This document shows, in pieces, positions 44,070-54,023 of a stretch of 64,000 nt of DNA. Origin of the DNA: Asticcacaulis tiandongensis (GTDB lineage: Bacteria > Pseudomonadota > Alphaproteobacteria > Caulobacterales > Caulobacteraceae); assembly GCF_006475605.1 (NCBI RefSeq), contig NZ_SSBC01000010.1, forward strand, positions 682,001 to 746,000, in the 5' to 3' direction. Made by a program: the position numbers and the translations under genes. Below the pieces are notes generated by a model. That model had not been told where the DNA came from. It ran no database searches and saw only the letters and a list, made by a program, of their open reading frames with translations. How positions within the stretch are numbered: the stretch's first letter is position 1; each line of letters begins with the position of its first letter.

Positions 44070-45008
44070 TTATCGGGTCTTGCGTGTGGCGTCGCCGTTC
44101 TCACTGACGGATTTGATCAGTTCTGCCACACCACCGACCGTACCGGCCAATGACGCCAGATCGGCAGGCAGGATAAGGGTTTTTGTGTTGTTAGAACTCG
44201 CGAACTTGCCAAAGGCTTCGACATATTTTTGGGCGACGAAGTAATTGATGGCCTTGGTGTCACCTGACGCAATGGCATCAGACACCATCTGGGTGGCCTT
44301 GGCTTCGGCTTCTGCTGAACGTTCACGCGCCTCAGCGTCGCGGAAGGCGGCTTCCTTACGGCCCTCAGCCTCAAGGACGGCAGCCTGCTTCTGACCTTCG
44401 GCGCGGGTAATCGCTGCCTGACGGTCACCGTCAGCCTCAATGATCTGAGCGCGGCGTTCACGTTCGGCCTTCATCTGACGGGCCATGGCATCGGTAATAT
44501 CCAGCGGTGGACGCAGATCCTTGATCTCGATACGCGCCGCCTTGACGCCCCACGGGGAAGTCGCCTGATCAATAACGGTCAACAGGCGCGTATTGATCGA
44601 ATCGCGCTGCGACAGTACTTCGTCCAGTTCCATGGAGCCGACAACCGTTCTGAGGTTGGTCATGGCCAGCTGCGTGATGGCATGGTTCAGATTATCAACG
44701 CGATAAGCGGCAGCGGCGGCGTCAAACACCTGAATGAATACGATACCATCAACGCGTACCACGGCGTTATCCTTGGTGATCACGTCCTGCTGAGGCACGT
44801 CAAAGACCTGCTCCATCATATTGACCTTCTTGCCGATCGTTTCAACAAACGGAGTCAGGAAAGAAATGCCGGGCTTAAGGGTGCGCGTATAGCGGCCAAA
44901 GCGTTCGACGGTAAATTCACGGCCCTGCGGCACAATCTTGACGATGCTGGAGACAATAAAGAACAACAGCACCAGCAATATGACGATAAAGGTCGAGAAA
45001 ATTTCCAT
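44070..45008 (-). CDS. SPFH domain protein, stomatin/QmcA-like
   Basis: A 312-residue membrane-anchored SPFH/band 7 protein. One N-terminal transmembrane helix ([19 protein letters not shown]) is followed by the SPFH domain ([19 protein letters not shown] ... [12 protein letters not shown]) and a long coiled-coil rich in Ala, Glu, Arg and Gln (residues ~190-255). Such proteins form large ring-like cages and associate with membrane proteases. It is the first gene of the pair with nfeD. Confidence 0.93.
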   Translation of the reverse strand: MEIFSTFIVILLVLLFFIVSSIVKIVPQGREFTVERFGRYTRTLKPGISFLTPFVETIGKKVNMMEQVFDVPQQDVITKDNAVVRVDGIVFIQVFDAAAAAYRVDNLNHAITQLAMTNLRTVVGSMELDEVLSQRDSINTRLLTVIDQATSPWGVKAARIEIKDLRPPLDITDAMARQMKAERERRAQIIEADGDRQAAITRAEGQKQAAVLEAEGRKEAAFRDAEARERSAEAEAKATQMVSDAIASGDTKAINYFVAQKYVEAFGKFASSNNTKTLILPADLASLAGTVGGVAELIKSVSENGDATRKTR

Positions 45009-45091
45009 AAGCGCAGCCCCTTGAATGCGTAGTATTGATTTAATCAGGTCACCTTAATGTATTTCACCAAGGTCACCACTTAAATTATTCG

Positions 45092-45505
45092 TCATTTTTG
45101 CGACAGGGTGCGGGCACGACGGATCACATCCTTCAGGTCAGGTTCAATCATCAGAGCCTCGGCCTCATCAAAACTGACAAAGCGTGCCTCTGAGGCGTCG
45201 TCGGCCGCCTGCGGTTCGCCCTCAATATATTCCGCCAGATAATCCACCAGCACGTAATGAAACCCCTCCTCAATCAGTTCATAGACCTGAATGAGGCGAC
45301 CTATTCTGGCCGTACAGCCGGTTTCTTCATGAAGCTCGCGCAAGGCGGCGTCATGCAGGGTTTCGCCAAACTCCAGTTTGCCGCCGGGAATGGACCAGTG
45401 CCCCTGTCTGGGGGGCCTGCCGCGACGGATCAGCAGGACGTTATCGTCACGTATACAGACAACGCCGACACAAACCTTGGGCGTACCTGTATTAGGGGCT
45501 TGCAT
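45092..45505 (-). CDS. NUDIX hydrolase
   Basis: A 137-residue hydrolase of nucleoside-diphosphate-linked compounds. The Nudix box is complete: GGKLEFGETLHDAALRELHEE followed by TG, i.e. Gx5Ex7REUxEExGU with its metal-binding glutamates. The sequence resembles ADP-ribose pyrophosphatase or ADP-sugar types (YLAEYIEG), but the substrate is unknown. It is divergent from the FAD dehydrogenase gene. Confidence 0.9.
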   Translation of the reverse strand: MQAPNTGTPKVCVGVVCIRDDNVLLIRRGRPPRQGHWSIPGGKLEFGETLHDAALRELHEETGCTARIGRLIQVYELIEEGFHYVLVDYLAEYIEGEPQAADDASEARFVSFDEAEALMIEPDLKDVIRRARTLSQK

Positions 45506-45583
45506 TGATGACCTCCCTCACTTAACGAAACCGAAAACCCTCCTTAGCACCCTTTCCAGATTGTTCACCCCAGATTGGTTACC

Positions 45584-47014
45584 ATGAGCCAGCCCGTTTT
45601 CGCCGAAGTTCCCCCTGTTGCCGCTGAAGTGATCGCTCAGATCAAGGCCGTGGTCGGTGACGCCGGATGGTCAGACGATGAACTGCGCGTCACGGCCAAG
45701 CTTACGGAATGGCGCGGCAAGTGGAAGGGCACCACGCCCCTGCTCGTTTTGCCGAAGACAACCGAGGAAGTCTCGGCGGTGGTGAAGATTTGCTACGAAA
45801 ACGGTGTGGCTATCACCCCTCAGGGCGGCAATACCGGTCTTGTAGGCGGTCAGATTCCGTTTGGCGAAATCCTCATTTCGCTTGAGCGTATGCGCACCAT
45901 TCGTGATGTCGCGCCGACGGATGACACCATGGTGCTCGAAACCGGCATTACGCTTTTGGAAGCGCAGGAAATCGCTGAAAAAGCCAACCGCTATTTCCCC
46001 CTGTCTCTGGCTGCCGAAGGCACAGCCACGGTCGGTGGTGTGATCTCGACCAATGCCGGTGGTACGGCGGTGCTGCGTTATGGGGTGACCCGCGATCTGG
46101 TGTCGGGCCTTGAGGTGGTGCTGCCCAACGGTGAGATTTTCAACGGCCTGAAGCGTCTTCGCAAGGACAATACCGGCTATGACCTCAAGCAGTTGTTTAT
46201 CGGTGCCGAGGGCACGCTTGGCATCATCACCGCTGCCTCGCTCAAGCTGTTTCCGATCATGAACTCGCGCAGCGTGGCCATTGTCGGCTTCGACAGCGCC
46301 CAGAAAGCCATCGATCTTCTGGGACGCGCCAAGCAGGAAACCGGCGGTCAGGTCGAGGCCTTTGAGCTGATGGGCCGGTATGGTCTGTCACTGGTGCTTA
46401 AAAATATCCCTGACACCCGTGAACCGCTGGAGGGCGAATATCCCTGGTATGCCTTGATTGAGGTTGCTTCCGGCGATCCGGACGGAGCCGAGGCCTCGAT
46501 GGAGCGCCTGCTGACAGCGGCCTTTGAGGAAGAGCTGATCCTCGATGCCGCCATTGCGCAAAATGAAACGCAGGCCGAGGCCTTCTGGCGTCTGCGCGAG
46601 GAACATTCGGCGGCTGAAAAGGTTGAAGGGGCCGCATGGAAGCACGATATATCCGTGCCCCTGTCGCAAATGGCCGACTACATCGAAAAAGGCGCGGCAG
46701 CCGTTGAGGCCTTCCTGCCCGGTGCGCGTCTGGTGACGTTTGGCCATGTCGGTGACGGCAATGTCCACTTCAATGTCATCGTGCCCGAAGGCATGGATGC
46801 GGCCACCTTCAATGACCTGCGCGATGCCGGTGCCAAGGTCGTGCATGATCTGGTCAATGAATATAACGGCTCGATTTCTGCAGAGCATGGTCTGGGCCGT
46901 ATGAAAACGGCGGAAGCGCTTCTGTACAAAGATCCGACTGCGGTTGCCGCCATGCAGGCCGTTCGCGCCGCGCTTGATCCGAAGCGCATCATGAATCCGC
47001 ACGTTCTGTTCTAA
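45584..47014 (+). CDS. FAD-linked D-2-hydroxyacid dehydrogenase
   Basis: A 476-residue flavoprotein of the FAD-linked oxidase C / GlcD-D2HGDH group, which oxidises D-2-hydroxyacids such as D-lactate or D-2-hydroxyglutarate. The PCMH FAD-binding domain (TPQGGNTGLVGGQIP, GTATVGGVISTNAGGTAV) is followed by the C-terminal domain with the metal-binding HVGDGNVHFNVIVPE and the final EHGLGRMK. The exact substrate is not determined. A neighbouring ATG at 45575 is a possible alternative start. A hairpin with seven T follows the stop. Confidence 0.92.
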   Translation: MSQPVFAEVPPVAAEVIAQIKAVVGDAGWSDDELRVTAKLTEWRGKWKGTTPLLVLPKTTEEVSAVVKICYENGVAITPQGGNTGLVGGQIPFGEILISLERMRTIRDVAPTDDTMVLETGITLLEAQEIAEKANRYFPLSLAAEGTATVGGVISTNAGGTAVLRYGVTRDLVSGLEVVLPNGEIFNGLKRLRKDNTGYDLKQLFIGAEGTLGIITAASLKLFPIMNSRSVAIVGFDSAQKAIDLLGRAKQETGGQVEAFELMGRYGLSLVLKNIPDTREPLEGEYPWYALIEVASGDPDGAEASMERLLTAAFEEELILDAAIAQNETQAEAFWRLREEHSAAEKVEGAAWKHDISVPLSQMADYIEKGAAAVEAFLPGARLVTFGHVGDGNVHFNVIVPEGMDAATFNDLRDAGAKVVHDLVNEYNGSISAEHGLGRMKTAEALLYKDPTAVAAMQAVRAALDPKRIMNPHVLF

Positions 47015-47039
47015 ACCGGATACGCGCGTCGGTTTTTTT
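47014..47039 (+). terminator. Terminator of the D-2-hydroxyacid dehydrogenase gene
   Basis: AACCG / CGGTT form a short GC-rich stem at the stop codon, followed by seven T (47033-47039). The neighbouring minus-strand gene ends 45 bases downstream with its own T-rich end. Confidence 0.55.
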
Positions 47040-47083
47040 GATGCGCTAACGCTTCGCTCTTTGAGCGCAAGGCGCGAAAAAAA

Positions 47084-47890
47084 TCAGGTGCCAGCCACCT
47101 CAGCGGCCTTGGCCTGAATCTTGTCGCGCGATACCGTCGCCATGGCATTCAGCAACTCAGGCATGACAAAGGGCTTGGGTAATAATATCTCAGCCCCGAC
47201 TTCCTTGGCGGCTGCCAGAACATGCATGGCCCCGATCTTGTCATCAATGCCCTGAGACATGGCAACGGTGCGTATGTGCGGGAAATCCTTGCGTATCTGA
47301 GCGATGCCTTCGACGCCGCCAATACCCGGTATAAGAATGGCCGTCAGAACGGCGTCTATCAGCCCGAGATTGTGATCGAAAAAGGCGTCTTCCATATTAT
47401 CGGCGACAGAGACCTTATAGCCGACCTGTTTCAGCACCGCCGCCAGATGGTTACGCAGGTCAATATCCGGATCAATCACCAGCACATGAAATTCGGTGCG
47501 ACGCGCCCGATGATAGGCGTTGGTTTCCTGAAGCAGGTTCTTAAGCCTGTCCGGATGCAGCGGCTTGGTGATCATAAAATCAGCCCCTGCCGCCTTAGCG
47601 GTTTCCTGCGCCGCCTTTAGCGCCTTGGCCCCTTGCCAGGCATGGGCCATGATCGCCAGAGGCGTATCCGACGCCTGTCCCTTGATGGCGTCGATGTGGC
47701 TGATAATGTTTTGCCCGTCGACATAGGAATCGAACATCAGAAGGTGGAAGCGACTGTTTCGTAACAGTTTAAGGGCCATATCCTGATTGAAGCTCAGAAC
47801 AGATGTCCAGTTTTGCTGCCCCAGCAGACGCGAAACGGTTCGTGCCTGTTCGCGGTCACTATCAAGGACAAGTACGCTGCCCAAACTCAT
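47084..47890 (-). CDS. Tandem double-receiver protein, second domain degenerate
   Basis: A 268-residue protein with two response-regulator receiver domains (residues ~4-125 and ~134-258) and no output domain. The first keeps acidic residues near the start (LDSD) and the phospho-acceptor in LLMFDSYVDG (Asp54) with Lys109. The second has VLVIDPD and LPKPF, but at the acceptor position it reads LTAILIPG, so Ala184 replaces Asp. The paralogue 171 bases upstream keeps Asp184. It may integrate one phospho-signal, for instance as a phosphorelay intermediate; that is inferred. Confidence 0.85.
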   Translation of the reverse strand: MSLGSVLVLDSDREQARTVSRLLGQQNWTSVLSFNQDMALKLLRNSRFHLLMFDSYVDGQNIISHIDAIKGQASDTPLAIMAHAWQGAKALKAAQETAKAAGADFMITKPLHPDRLKNLLQETNAYHRARRTEFHVLVIDPDIDLRNHLAAVLKQVGYKVSVADNMEDAFFDHNLGLIDAVLTAILIPGIGGVEGIAQIRKDFPHIRTVAMSQGIDDKIGAMHVLAAAKEVGAEILLPKPFVMPELLNAMATVSRDKIQAKAAEVAGT

Positions 47891-48061
47891 ATATTGCGGC
47901 CCCCTGTCCTGTACCGCTTGCCGAAATTGGCATTATTGGTTTTTCCGTGACGGATCGGCGTTCTTAGTTGCTCCGATATGCCCGTCAGGACTATCCTGTG
48001 AATAACACTGTATCCTGAGAGTGTTAACGAGTCGAAAAGCGCATAATCGGCCACAAATCCC

Positions 48062-48847
48062 TTATGCCGCCAGATATTTTTCAGCCATAACCACCTCAAC
48101 CAGTATGGTCAGGTCCGAAGCGGTGAACGGCTTGGGCAACTGGGCATTGGCCCCAATATGACGCGCCGCCGACAGGGCCTGGGTGTGGTTGACCTTTTGC
48201 TCAATACCGGCAGACATGGCGATGACACTGACCTCGGGCCAGGTCGAACGAATGATCTGTATCCCCTCGATGCCGCCCATGCCCGGCATGAAAATATCGG
48301 TGATAACAATGTCGACATGGGCAATGTCTATACGCTCAAAAGCCTCTTCCATACTGCGGGCCTCGGACACACGATATCCCTTTGCGGCCAAGGCCATACC
48401 GGCCAGTTTGCGCACCACGCGACAGTCATCAACGACAAGCACATGCGTAGGCTTGATCGGCGCACCGCGCATGCGGATAGCTTCCTCAAGGATGATGCGC
48501 ATGTCATCCGGCGTGAACGGCTTTTGCAGCACGAAATCCGCCTGAGCGCGTCTGGCGGCATTGAGCGTTTCGTTCAGCGCGGAACCGCCTGCGCCGCCTG
48601 CGGTCATAATGGCCACAGGTACGCCCGGTGCCAGTTGACGTATCTCAGGCATGTGCATCAGCGTGTTGCCGCCTTCGACATAGACATCAAGCAATAAAAG
48701 GTCGACCTGACAGGACCTTAGGGTAGAAAAAGCCATCTTGTGGTCAAAGCTCAGAACGCTTGACCACTGACAATTTTCCAGCATCTTTGATATCAATTGC
48801 GCCTGAACACGGCTATCTTCCAGTACGAGTACTGTACCCCTTGACAT
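48062..48847 (-). CDS. Tandem double-receiver protein
   Basis: A 261-residue protein with two complete receiver domains and no output domain. The first has LEDS, Asp54 in LLLLDVYVEG and Lys109 in LQKPF. The second has VVDD, Asp184 in VITDIFMPGMGG, AMSAG and LPKPF, so both domains look phosphorylatable. It is 57-residue-for-residue collinear at key positions with its neighbour (acceptor sites at 54 and 184 in both), evidence for tandem duplication. No histidine kinase lies nearby. Confidence 0.88.
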   Translation of the reverse strand: MSRGTVLVLEDSRVQAQLISKMLENCQWSSVLSFDHKMAFSTLRSCQVDLLLLDVYVEGGNTLMHMPEIRQLAPGVPVAIMTAGGAGGSALNETLNAARRAQADFVLQKPFTPDDMRIILEEAIRMRGAPIKPTHVLVVDDCRVVRKLAGMALAAKGYRVSEARSMEEAFERIDIAHVDIVITDIFMPGMGGIEGIQIIRSTWPEVSVIAMSAGIEQKVNHTQALSAARHIGANAQLPKPFTASDLTILVEVVMAEKYLAA

Positions 48848-48994
48848 ATGTTTCGCCCCATCTTTTGACGTAACATAGGTCTCTGAGGTTAGTTTCTGGT
48901 TAAAATCGATACGAATGATGCAAAAACGTCTTTAAATTCATCATACAACTAAACACCTGATCTGCCTGACCTTTTTTAAAATAGTGCAAAACAC

Positions 48995-49762
48995 ATGCTT
49001 ATCCTCCTGTCCCCTGCCAAGTCACTTAACGAAGCCCCTGTTTCTAAAGACATTTCCACCAGTGCACCCCGTCTGGGGAAAGAGACAGAAACCCTGCTAA
49101 AAGTGACAAAAAAGCTGAAATCAGCCGATTTAAAGGCGTTGATGGGGATATCTGACAATCTGGCCGAACTGAACCGCGCACGCTTTGCCCATTTCGACGA
49201 TCAGGCGGTGACACCGGCGGCCATGTTGTTTGACGGAGATGTCTATACGGGTCTGAAAGCCCGCGAACTGGATGCCGCAGGTCTGGACTTCGCCCAGCAG
49301 CATGTGCGGATATTATCCGGTCTTTATGGCGTCCTGCGACCGCTGGATGCGATCCGGCCCTATCGTCTGGAGATGGGGACATCTTTGAAGACAACTAAAG
49401 GTAACAGCCTCTATGCCTTCTGGGGCGAGCGCATCGCCACACAACTCAGCGAAGATGCCAAATCTGCCGGTACGGATACGGTGCTCAACCTCGCCAGTCA
49501 GGAATATGCCCGCGCCGCCCTGACCAAGGGCCTTAAGCTCAAGGTGGTGAATGTCAAATTCCTTGAGATCAAGGGCGACAAGACGCAGATGATTTCCTTT
49601 TTTGCCAAAAAGGCGCGCGGCCTGATGGCGCGTTATGTCATCGACAATCGTATTACCGATCCCGAAGCGGCTAAGGGCTTTGATTACGAAGGCTATCGCT
49701 TCGTGCCGGAAGCGTCAGATGACAGGCAGTGGATCTTCTCACGCAAGCATCCGAACGCCTGA
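48995..49762 (+). CDS. yaaA: Peroxide stress protein YaaA
   Basis: A 255-residue member of the YaaA (DUF328) family. The start LILLSPAKSLN, the RILSGLYGVLRPLDAIRPYRLEMG block and the end GFDYEGYRFVPEASDD are signatures. In E. coli YaaA lowers intracellular free iron during hydrogen peroxide stress and binds DNA. It is a single gene divergent from the double-receiver proteins. Confidence 0.95.
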   Translation: MLILLSPAKSLNEAPVSKDISTSAPRLGKETETLLKVTKKLKSADLKALMGISDNLAELNRARFAHFDDQAVTPAAMLFDGDVYTGLKARELDAAGLDFAQQHVRILSGLYGVLRPLDAIRPYRLEMGTSLKTTKGNSLYAFWGERIATQLSEDAKSAGTDTVLNLASQEYARAALTKGLKLKVVNVKFLEIKGDKTQMISFFAKKARGLMARYVIDNRITDPEAAKGFDYEGYRFVPEASDDRQWIFSRKHPNA

Positions 49763-49865
49763 CCGGTAAAATTGTGCGCAGGCACGCTTTTTACCCCTCC
49801 CCCTCTCGACGCGCCAGAACCGCTCAGGCAGTATCGTGGCCCAAGTCTCAATACGGAGTCCCCCT

Positions 49866-51215
49866 ATGATCCGCTGGTGGTTTGCCATTCCCCTTTGGGG
49901 ACGCGTCTTTATGGCACTGGTGGCCGGTATTGTACTCGGTCTGGGGCTTCAGGCCGGTCTGAAAGCATGGGGCCTGCATATCGGTATCGCGCCGGATCAG
50001 GCGCAGGCCGTGGCGGCAGGCTGGATCAAGACCTGGCTTGGCCCGTTTGGTGACCTGTTTATCCGCCTGTTGCGCATGATCATTGTGCCGCTGATTATGA
50101 CCACGCTGGTGGCCGGTATTGTGCAACTGGGTGATCCGAAACGTCTGGGGACGGTCGGGGTAAAAACCCTGCTGCTCTATGTGGTCATGACCCTGATTGC
50201 CGTCAGTATCGGTCTGACCTTTGGGACGGTTCTTCAACCCGGCAGCGGTCTGGTGCTGACGGATGTCGGTGCCGGTGCGGTGGCTTTTGAGCCAATGACC
50301 ATATCCGAGCGACTTCTGGCTATTGTGCCGCAAAATCCGGTCGAAGCCATGGTTAAGGGCGATGTCTTATCGCTCATCTTCTTTTCGATCCTGTTCGGCA
50401 TCGGTATCATCCTGTGTGGCCCGTCAGCCATACCGGTAGCCGATGTGTTTACCGCCGCCTCCGAGGCCATTCTGAAGGTCACCCAGATCGTCATGGAGTT
50501 TGCGCCTTTGGGGGTTTTTGCCCTTATGGCCTATACGGTCGCCAGTCAGGGCATTGAGATTTTTGCCTCGGTCTTCAAGCTGATCGCCTGTGTCTATCTG
50601 GCGCTGATCACCTATATGCTTCTGGTCTATGGGGGCATTATCAAGCTGTGGCTGAAACTGCCGCTGTGGCGCTTTTTCTTTGGCATGGCCGATGCGCAGG
50701 CCGTGGCCTATTCCACCGCCTCAAGTTCCGCCGCCCTGCCCGTCACCATGAACTGCACCACGCAGAAGCTGGGGGTGCCACAATCGATTGCCGGTTCAAC
50801 CCTGCCGCTCGGGGCCGTCATCAACATGGATGGTACAGCGCTATATCAGGGCATACTGGCCTGCTTTGCCGCTCAGGCCTTTGGCTACCACTTGGGGCCA
50901 GCGGAATATGCCATCATTCTTGTGACCGCGTCGCTGGTGTCGATCGGCACGGCCAGCATCCCGTCGGCCTCACTGTTCCTCATGGCCATTGTCATGTCGA
51001 CCTTTGGCGTCACGCCCGAACAGGTGGCGATGATCCTTGCCTTTGTCCTGCCGGTTGACCGGATCATGGACATGGCCCGCACCACCGTCAATGTGGCTTC
51101 CGATGCGGTGGTGGCGCTGGCGGTCGCCAAGACCGAAGGTGAGTTCGATTCGGAAATCTATATGGGGACAAAGGTTTATGAGCCCACGGCACGTGAGCGC
51201 GATGACCTTGTCTGA
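49866..51215 (+). CDS. Dicarboxylate/amino acid:cation symporter (DAACS family)
   Basis: A 449-residue inner-membrane transporter with about eight helices and two re-entrant loops. The first loop carries the serine-rich motif ASSSAALPVTMNC and the second region INMDGTALYQ, the DAACS signatures of Glt/DctA transporters, with SIGTASIPSAS as a further conserved stretch. Substrates are probably glutamate, aspartate or C4-dicarboxylates driven by sodium or protons. The ATG at 49866 precedes the first membrane helix; the GTG at 49836 is possible but has a poor context. Confidence 0.92.
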   Translation: MIRWWFAIPLWGRVFMALVAGIVLGLGLQAGLKAWGLHIGIAPDQAQAVAAGWIKTWLGPFGDLFIRLLRMIIVPLIMTTLVAGIVQLGDPKRLGTVGVKTLLLYVVMTLIAVSIGLTFGTVLQPGSGLVLTDVGAGAVAFEPMTISERLLAIVPQNPVEAMVKGDVLSLIFFSILFGIGIILCGPSAIPVADVFTAASEAILKVTQIVMEFAPLGVFALMAYTVASQGIEIFASVFKLIACVYLALITYMLLVYGGIIKLWLKLPLWRFFFGMADAQAVAYSTASSSAALPVTMNCTTQKLGVPQSIAGSTLPLGAVINMDGTALYQGILACFAAQAFGYHLGPAEYAIILVTASLVSIGTASIPSASLFLMAIVMSTFGVTPEQVAMILAFVLPVDRIMDMARTTVNVASDAVVALAVAKTEGEFDSEIYMGTKVYEPTARERDDLV

Positions 51216-51392
51216 GGGGCGGTAAATTCCGTCATTTTCACGCTTAAATTTGCCGCTTAAGCAGATAATCTGAAAAAATAAGGCGTAAAATGCCGTAACT
51301 TACGACTGTTTCAGGCGTAGGATGGCTCCGAATATGTGCGGCGACTAAAGGCGGATGGCGAGTCTGGCTTGCTTTCGGAAGAAAGTAAGTTA

Positions 51393-51448
51393 CCCCACCA
51401 CCCCGATCCTCACGGATCGCGGTCCCCCTCCCCATTAAAATGGGGAGG
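51393..51448 (+). repeat. C-rich double-hairpin repeat, copy 2
   Basis: A small stem CGATCC-TCAC-GGATCG is followed by a 10-bp perfect stem CCTCCCCATT / AATGGGGAGG. It has the same part order as copies at 2499 (inverted) and 63495. It occupies most of the 282-base gap between the symporter and alr; I see no gene in the gap. Confidence 0.65.
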
Positions 51449-51497
51449 TATATCCCTGAAGAGTCACCCACGCCTTGTGCGACAATGGAATACGGCT

Positions 51498-52637
51498 ATG
51501 AGTCTTAAAACGCCAGATGGATTACCCGCTGAATTAAATGGCGGTGCCGGGGGATATCTCGGTATCGATCTGGGGGCTTTGCGCGACAATTACATAGCCC
51601 TGTCAGAACGTGCCGCGCCTGCGAAAACCAGTGCGGTCGTCAAGGCCAATGCCTACGGTCTGGGGGCGTCGGAAGTGACACGCACCCTCTATGAGGCCGG
51701 TTGCCGCGATTTCTTTGTCGCCATCGCCCGTGAAGCCTTCGATTTGCATCCTTTGCTGGCGGATGATGTTCATATTTATATCCTCAACGGCCTGCTGCCC
51801 GGATCGGAAACGCTTTGTGCTGAACATGGATTTATTCCCGTGCTCAACAGCCCACAGCAGATTGAAAACTGGGCAAACGCCGCGCGGGATACCGGCAAGT
51901 TCCTGCCTGCGGTTTTACAGTTTGATACCGGCATGTCGCGGCTTGGTTTGTCACCAGATGAGGCCCACGCTCTGGCCGAAAGCCCTGACGTCCTCAAATA
52001 TTTCGATCTGCGCTATCTGATGAGCCATCTGGCCTGTGCCGACGAACCGGACAATCCGGCAAACGATGCGCAGTTGAGTGTGCTTGGCGAAATGACGGCC
52101 CTGTTTCCGGACGTGCCGGTCTGTTTTGCCAATTCCGGCGGGATTTTTATGGGGGGTGATTATCGTCAGGCGCTCGTCCGGCCGGGCATTGCGCTTTATG
52201 GCGGCGCCCCCAACGCAGAGCGGCCCTCACCCATGAAGCCGGTCATAAGCCTGCATGTCGCCGTTATCCAGACCCGCACGGTACCCGCGGGGACGCAAAT
52301 CGGCTATGGCGGTACGGCGACGGCTGAAACGGAAATGCGTCTGGCAACCCTGTCGGCGGGCTATGCCGATGGCCTGCCGCGCGCCCTGAGCAATAGGGGC
52401 AGCGTCTGGTTTAATGGCATCAGGCTGCCGATTACAGGCCGGGTATCAATGGACAGCATCATTGTTGATATCAGCGCCCTGCCCGAAGGTGCGCTGGGCA
52501 TAGGGGATTATGTCGAAGTGATCGGGCCGCATCAGAGCCTTGATGAACTGGCGGCGGATGCCGGTACGATTGCCTATGAGATACTGACCGGACTGGGGCG
52601 ACGTTATCAGCGTCAGTACAGCGGAGGGGTGTCATGA
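51498..52637 (+). CDS. alr: Alanine racemase
   Basis: A 379-residue PLP enzyme that interconverts L- and D-alanine, supplying D-Ala for peptidoglycan. The PLP lysine is in [15 protein letters not shown], the D-Ala site region in [12 protein letters not shown] and the second catalytic tyrosine region in [14 protein letters not shown]. The ATG at 51498 is preceded by the 162-base repeat-containing extension of the same frame, which is rejected. The last 4 bases overlap dadA, giving an alr-dadA operon as in other alanine-catabolic systems. Confidence 0.95.
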   Translation: MSLKTPDGLPAELNGGAGGYLGIDLGALRDNYIALSERAAPAKTSAVVKANAYGLGASEVTRTLYEAGCRDFFVAIAREAFDLHPLLADDVHIYILNGLLPGSETLCAEHGFIPVLNSPQQIENWANAARDTGKFLPAVLQFDTGMSRLGLSPDEAHALAESPDVLKYFDLRYLMSHLACADEPDNPANDAQLSVLGEMTALFPDVPVCFANSGGIFMGGDYRQALVRPGIALYGGAPNAERPSPMKPVISLHVAVIQTRTVPAGTQIGYGGTATAETEMRLATLSAGYADGLPRALSNRGSVWFNGIRLPITGRVSMDSIIVDISALPEGALGIGDYVEVIGPHQSLDELAADAGTIAYEILTGLGRRYQRQYSGGVS

Positions 52638-53881
52638 AGGTCGTTGTCTTAGGGGCCGGTGTTACCGGTGTGACCTCGGCCTGGTATCTGGCCAAGGCCG
52701 GTCATGAGGTCACCGTGCTTGAGCGCGAGGCAGGCCCCGCCCTGCAAACGAGTTTCGCCAATGCCGGTGAACTGTCCTACGGCTATTCGTCTCCCTGGGC
52801 GGCGCCGGATGTGCCGCTTAAGGCCATACGCTGGCTGTTCATGAAGCGGGCCCCGCTGATACTTCGTCCGACGCTTGATCCACGCACTCTGGGCTGGCTG
52901 TTGCAGATGCTCGGCAACTGTACGGCAGGCCGTTATGCCGTCAATAAAGACCGGATGGTGCGCATTGCCGACTATTCGCGGGATTGCCACAGAGCCTTAC
53001 GCGAGGAAACCGGTATTCAGTTCGACCATCGCGCCTTAGGGACGCTTGAGGTTTTCCGCACCCAGAGGCAATTCGATCATATGGCGAAGGACACGGAGGT
53101 CCTGCGTCAGCGGGGTGTGCCGTTTGAAATCCTTGATGCCGATGGCTGTTTGCAAGCCGAACCCGGCATTGCCAAAGACAAGCTTGTCGGTGGCCTGCGT
53201 TTGCCGGAAGATGAGACCGGCGATTGCTTTATGTTCACCAATGCGCTGGCGGAAAAAGCCGTGGAACGGGGTGTGTCGTTTCGTTACGGCGTCGATATTC
53301 ACCGGTTCAAAACGGAAAGCGGGCGCATCAGGGCGATTGAGACCTCGGAAGGCGATATAGAGGCCGATGTCTTTGTCGGCTGTATGGGGAGTTATACGCC
53401 GCGCCTGATCAGGCCTTTGGGGCTCAGGCTGCCGGTCTATCCGGTCAAGGGCTATTCCCTGACGGCACCGGTGCTGAATGAGGCGCGTGCGCCGGTATCA
53501 ACCGTCATGGATGAGGCGCACAAGGTAGCCATGACCCGTCTCGGGCAAAGGGTGCGCGTGGGCGGCATGGCTGAAATTGCCGGTTTCAGCCATGATCTGC
53601 CGAAGGCGCGCACCGATACCTTAAGTTATGTCGTCAATGATCTGTTTGAAGGCGCGGCGGACCTGTCAGCGGGGGAATACTGGACGGGATTGCGTCCCAT
53701 GACGCCTGACGGTACGCCGGTGATTGGTCGCACGGCTTATGATAACCTTTATCTTAATACCGGCCACGGCACGCTGGGCTGGACCATGTCCTGCGGTTCG
53801 GGGCGGGTCTTAAGTGATCTGGTGAGCGGTCAGACACCTGAGATCGAGACCGCTGACCTGAGTTTGGCGCGCTATAGTTAG
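52634..53881 (+). CDS. dadA: D-amino acid dehydrogenase
   Basis: A 415-residue flavoprotein that oxidises D-amino acids (mainly D-alanine) to oxo acids and ammonia at the inner membrane. The FAD dinucleotide motif is [21 protein letters not shown], with family blocks [29 protein letters not shown] and [17 protein letters not shown]. It begins in the alr stop codon (ATGA). The pair converts L-alanine to pyruvate through D-alanine, so the operon is probably induced by alanine; regulation is not visible. Confidence 0.95.
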   Translation: MKVVVLGAGVTGVTSAWYLAKAGHEVTVLEREAGPALQTSFANAGELSYGYSSPWAAPDVPLKAIRWLFMKRAPLILRPTLDPRTLGWLLQMLGNCTAGRYAVNKDRMVRIADYSRDCHRALREETGIQFDHRALGTLEVFRTQRQFDHMAKDTEVLRQRGVPFEILDADGCLQAEPGIAKDKLVGGLRLPEDETGDCFMFTNALAEKAVERGVSFRYGVDIHRFKTESGRIRAIETSEGDIEADVFVGCMGSYTPRLIRPLGLRLPVYPVKGYSLTAPVLNEARAPVSTVMDEAHKVAMTRLGQRVRVGGMAEIAGFSHDLPKARTDTLSYVVNDLFEGAADLSAGEYWTGLRPMTPDGTPVIGRTAYDNLYLNTGHGTLGWTMSCGSGRVLSDLVSGQTPEIETADLSLARYS

Positions 53882-54023
53882 ATAATTTAAGGGCGTTGCG
53901 GCGGGTCAGGCTTGCAATTCCCATCATTTTTTTATTTGACCTCAGACCCTATCCGTCCTTTTTCAGAGGTGGATGTAAAGAATCCAGTTAAGTTTCGGGC
54001 TGAACTCATCAGGTAATATCATC

